Shown: piece by piece, positions 62,436 to 64,000 of the stretch | How the letters are laid out: the number at the start of each line of letters is the position of its first letter | Position numbering within the stretch: the stretch's first letter is position 1 | DNA from: Spirochaeta thermophila DSM 6578 | GTDB lineage: Bacteria > Spirochaetota > Spirochaetia > Winmispirales > Winmispiraceae | DNA: 64,000 nt | Assembly (NCBI RefSeq): GCF_000184345.1 | Contig: NC_017583.1 | Coordinates: 1,736,001-1,800,000 of the forward strand | Reading direction: 5' to 3' | Position numbers and translations under genes: made by a program | Notes under the pieces: model-generated | Told to the model about the DNA's origin: nothing | The model's input: the letters and a program-made list of their open reading frames with translations, nothing else | Database searches by the model: none

Positions 62436-62726
62436 ATGAGACCTCGAGAGATCCTTCATGCGAAAAAATCACTTATCCTTCGGATCTGTGAGTCCTATGG
62501 GGCTTCCAACGTCCGGGTATTCGGCTCGGTCGCCCGCGGGGAGGCCACTGAGGCCAGCGATATCGATCTCCTTGTGGAATTCACACAGCCCGTCTCACTC
62601 CTCGATCACGCCCAACTTGTGCGGGACCTGGAAAGGATCACAGGATGCAAGGTCGATGTGGTAAGCGATAAGGGGATAAAACCTCGCATCCGCGAAAGGA
62701 TACTCAAAGAGGCCAGACCCTTATGA
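62436..62726 (+). CDS. mntA: MntA-type nucleotidyltransferase antitoxin
   Basis: 96 residues; ATG with AGAGGG upstream. GSVARGEATEASDIDLLVEF is the GS-X10-DxD signature, and KVDVVSDKGIKP follows with the third acidic residue. In characterised HepT/MntA systems the antitoxin AMPylates the HepT toxin. Its stop overlaps the hepT start by ATGA. It begins about 150 bases after the IS256 insertion. Confidence 0.9.
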   Translation: MRPREILHAKKSLILRICESYGASNVRVFGSVARGEATEASDIDLLVEFTQPVSLLDHAQLVRDLERITGCKVDVVSDKGIKPRIRERILKEARPL

Positions 62727-63055
62727 GGGACTCCCGAGAGTACCTTCGTGATATGTTGGATGCCATATCCAAGATAGAACGACATAGGGGAAAAGGATAT
62801 GAGACATTTAAAGAAAACGAGCTCATTCAGGTATGGATGCTCTATCACCTCCAAATCATCGGTGAGGCCGCTGCACGGGTGGACAAAGACCTCCGGGCAC
62901 GCACCCCTTTTATTCCATGGGAGAAGATAGTGGGCATGAGGAACCTCCTCGTGCACGAATATTTTGGAATAGATCTCGATGAAGTATGGTACACGGTGGA
63001 GCATGATATTCCCTCGTTGAAGGAATCCCTCGAGAGACTCCTTGACGAACGGTAA
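62723..63055 (+). CDS. hepT: HepT-type HEPN ribonuclease toxin
   Basis: 110 residues of the DUF86/HepT family. RNLLVHEYFGID contains the RX4H catalytic motif of HEPN RNases and the Tyr that MntA modifies in known systems. YHLQIIGEAAARV is also characteristic. It forms a complete toxin-antitoxin module with the gene before it, in the usual antitoxin-first order. Confidence 0.9.
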   Translation: MRDSREYLRDMLDAISKIERHRGKGYETFKENELIQVWMLYHLQIIGEAAARVDKDLRARTPFIPWEKIVGMRNLLVHEYFGIDLDEVWYTVEHDIPSLKESLERLLDER

Positions 63056-63114
63056 GACAGAGGGTCTCCCCATCTCCACTCGCCGGATCGTTCACCAGAC
63101 CGTAAGGAGGCAGC

Positions 63115-63702
63115 ATGAACCTGTGGGCTACCATGATCACCCTTCTTCTCATCATGGATCCGTTCGGCAACATACCGGCCTTCCTCGCCGTGCTCAAGGG
63201 CTACACCCCCGAGCGACGCAGGCGCATCATCATACGGGAGATGTTCATCGCCCTGGGTGTGCTCCTCCTGTTCCTCCTCTTCGGCAACCTCATACTCGAC
63301 GCCATGCAGATAAAAAAGCCCGCCCTCGGGATTGCAGGCGGGGTGGTGCTCTTCTTCATCGCCATCCGCATGATCTTCCCCGGCACGGGCTCCTATGCCC
63401 AGGAGGAGTCGGAGCCGCTCATCGTGCCCCTCGCCGTGCCCTTCATTGCCGGGCCTTCGGCCATCGCCATGATCACCCTGCTCTCCACCCGCTACCCGAC
63501 CCACAGGCTCGAGCTCGGCTTGGCCCTGGGCGGGGCGTGGCTGGTGAGCGTGCTCGTGCTCCTCGCCTCCGAGGTCTTCCAGCGCCTGCTGGGAAAGAAC
63601 GGACTGGAGGCCGTGGAACGCCTCATGGGCATGCTCCTCACCGCCATGGCCGCCCAGATGCTCCTCGACGGGATCCGCGACTACCTCGCCCTCACGGGGT
63701 AG
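63115..63702 (+). CDS. MarC-family membrane protein
   Basis: 195 residues with six membrane helices; ATG has AAGGAGG four bases upstream. MITLLLIMDPFGNIPAFLAVLKG and VPLAVPFIAGPSAIAMITLLST are MarC/YhgN signatures. The family's substrate is unknown despite the old link to drug resistance. It lies 59 bases after hepT. Confidence 0.9.
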   Translation: MNLWATMITLLLIMDPFGNIPAFLAVLKGYTPERRRRIIIREMFIALGVLLLFLLFGNLILDAMQIKKPALGIAGGVVLFFIAIRMIFPGTGSYAQEESEPLIVPLAVPFIAGPSAIAMITLLSTRYPTHRLELGLALGGAWLVSVLVLLASEVFQRLLGKNGLEAVERLMGMLLTAMAAQMLLDGIRDYLALTG

Positions 63703-64000
63703 GCGTCGGCTACCCGGCCTCATCCAGGAGCCGCACCGCCTCCTCCACAAGGGATGCGAGGCGTCCCCGCAAATGGTCCAACAAAGGTCGCACGTTCCAG
63801 GGGCTTCACACCACACCCATTCACATGGGGAAAGGCATACCCCGTTCATCCCGCTCCTTATGTGGAACGTTCACAGGAAGGAACGCGTAAAGAAGAGGGC
63901 GATTCCCCACCTAGAGGGGCCCTCCGGTAACCAGGAAGGAGGAGTACCCAAGGATCACCTCTGCGCTCATTCGTCTCGTATGCTACACCACCCTCACTCC
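63703..64000. other. Intergenic or decayed sequence at window end
   Basis: No convincing gene. On the minus strand codons at about 63716-63800 read VRPLLDHLRGRLASLVEE and end DEAG plus stop. An in-frame stop lies just upstream, so it may be the tail of a decayed gene. The last 150 bases show no open frame of note, but a gene may enter from beyond the window. Confidence 0.3.

Noticed and set aside
62845-63849. Minus-strand open frame of 334 codons over hepT and MarC
   Set aside because: His/Glu-rich shadow of two well-recognised plus-strand genes with good ribosome sites.

Overview
The window is GC-rich DNA from a bacterium with an outer membrane. It carries a type II secretion (T2SS) operon, a beta-barrel outer-membrane protein, many lipoproteins, c-di-GMP enzymes and a chemoreceptor, together with anaerobe-type genes (a 2-hydroxyacyl-CoA dehydratase activase fusion and a two-gene SUF-like Fe-S system). 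This, and the strong focus on alpha-glucan breakdown, fits a saccharolytic, possibly thermophilic spirochaete of the Spirochaeta/Winmispira thermophila type. That assignment is inference from gene content; no rRNA or tRNA gene was seen.

Layout. 1-10,631: a PHP-domain nuclease (EndoQ-like) fused to a UvrD-type helicase (cut by the window start), a dGTPase-type HD hydrolase, a CACHE-HAMP diguanylate cyclase, an acyl-CoA synthetase, a phospholipase C-like protein and an EAL phosphodiesterase. 10,684-15,502: four insertion sequences packed end to end or nested (IS1595, IS3, ISNCY, IS256), two with broken transposases. 15,531-18,357: a promoter-hairpin-terminator cassette that looks like a small RNA, a HEPN/nucleotidyltransferase pair and a SufC/SufB pair.

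18,439-48,359 is the core of the window: a carbohydrate locus best read as an alpha-1,3-glucan (nigeran/mutan-type) utilisation system. It holds a secreted GH87-type multidomain glucanase, an outer-membrane protein, surface lipoproteins (one with the same discoidin domain as the glucanase), a GH71/GH99-like hydrolase, an ABC importer, two GH65 disaccharide phosphorylases, beta-phosphoglucomutase, a complete T2SS operon, a chemoreceptor and a LacI-family repressor. A 14-bp palindrome, consensus GTTTAACGTTAAAC, lies upstream of the importer, the glucanase, the lipoprotein/GH operon and the chemoreceptor, and once inside a GH65 gene. It is the likely operator of the LacI protein, so sensing, secretion, surface capture, import and phosphorolysis appear to be one regulon.

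48,371-56,234: lipoproteins (one pseudogene), a TetR regulator with a near-consensus promoter and an overlapping palindrome, a transporter coupled to a phytoene-desaturase-like oxidoreductase that a second, nearly identical IS3 copy has split (4-bp target duplication), a methyltransferase and two small membrane proteins. 56,444-63,702: a 1,476-residue activase/dehydratase fusion with an IS256 copy inserted 65 bp upstream of its start, a MntA/HepT toxin-antitoxin pair and a MarC-family membrane protein. The last 300 bp hold no convincing gene.
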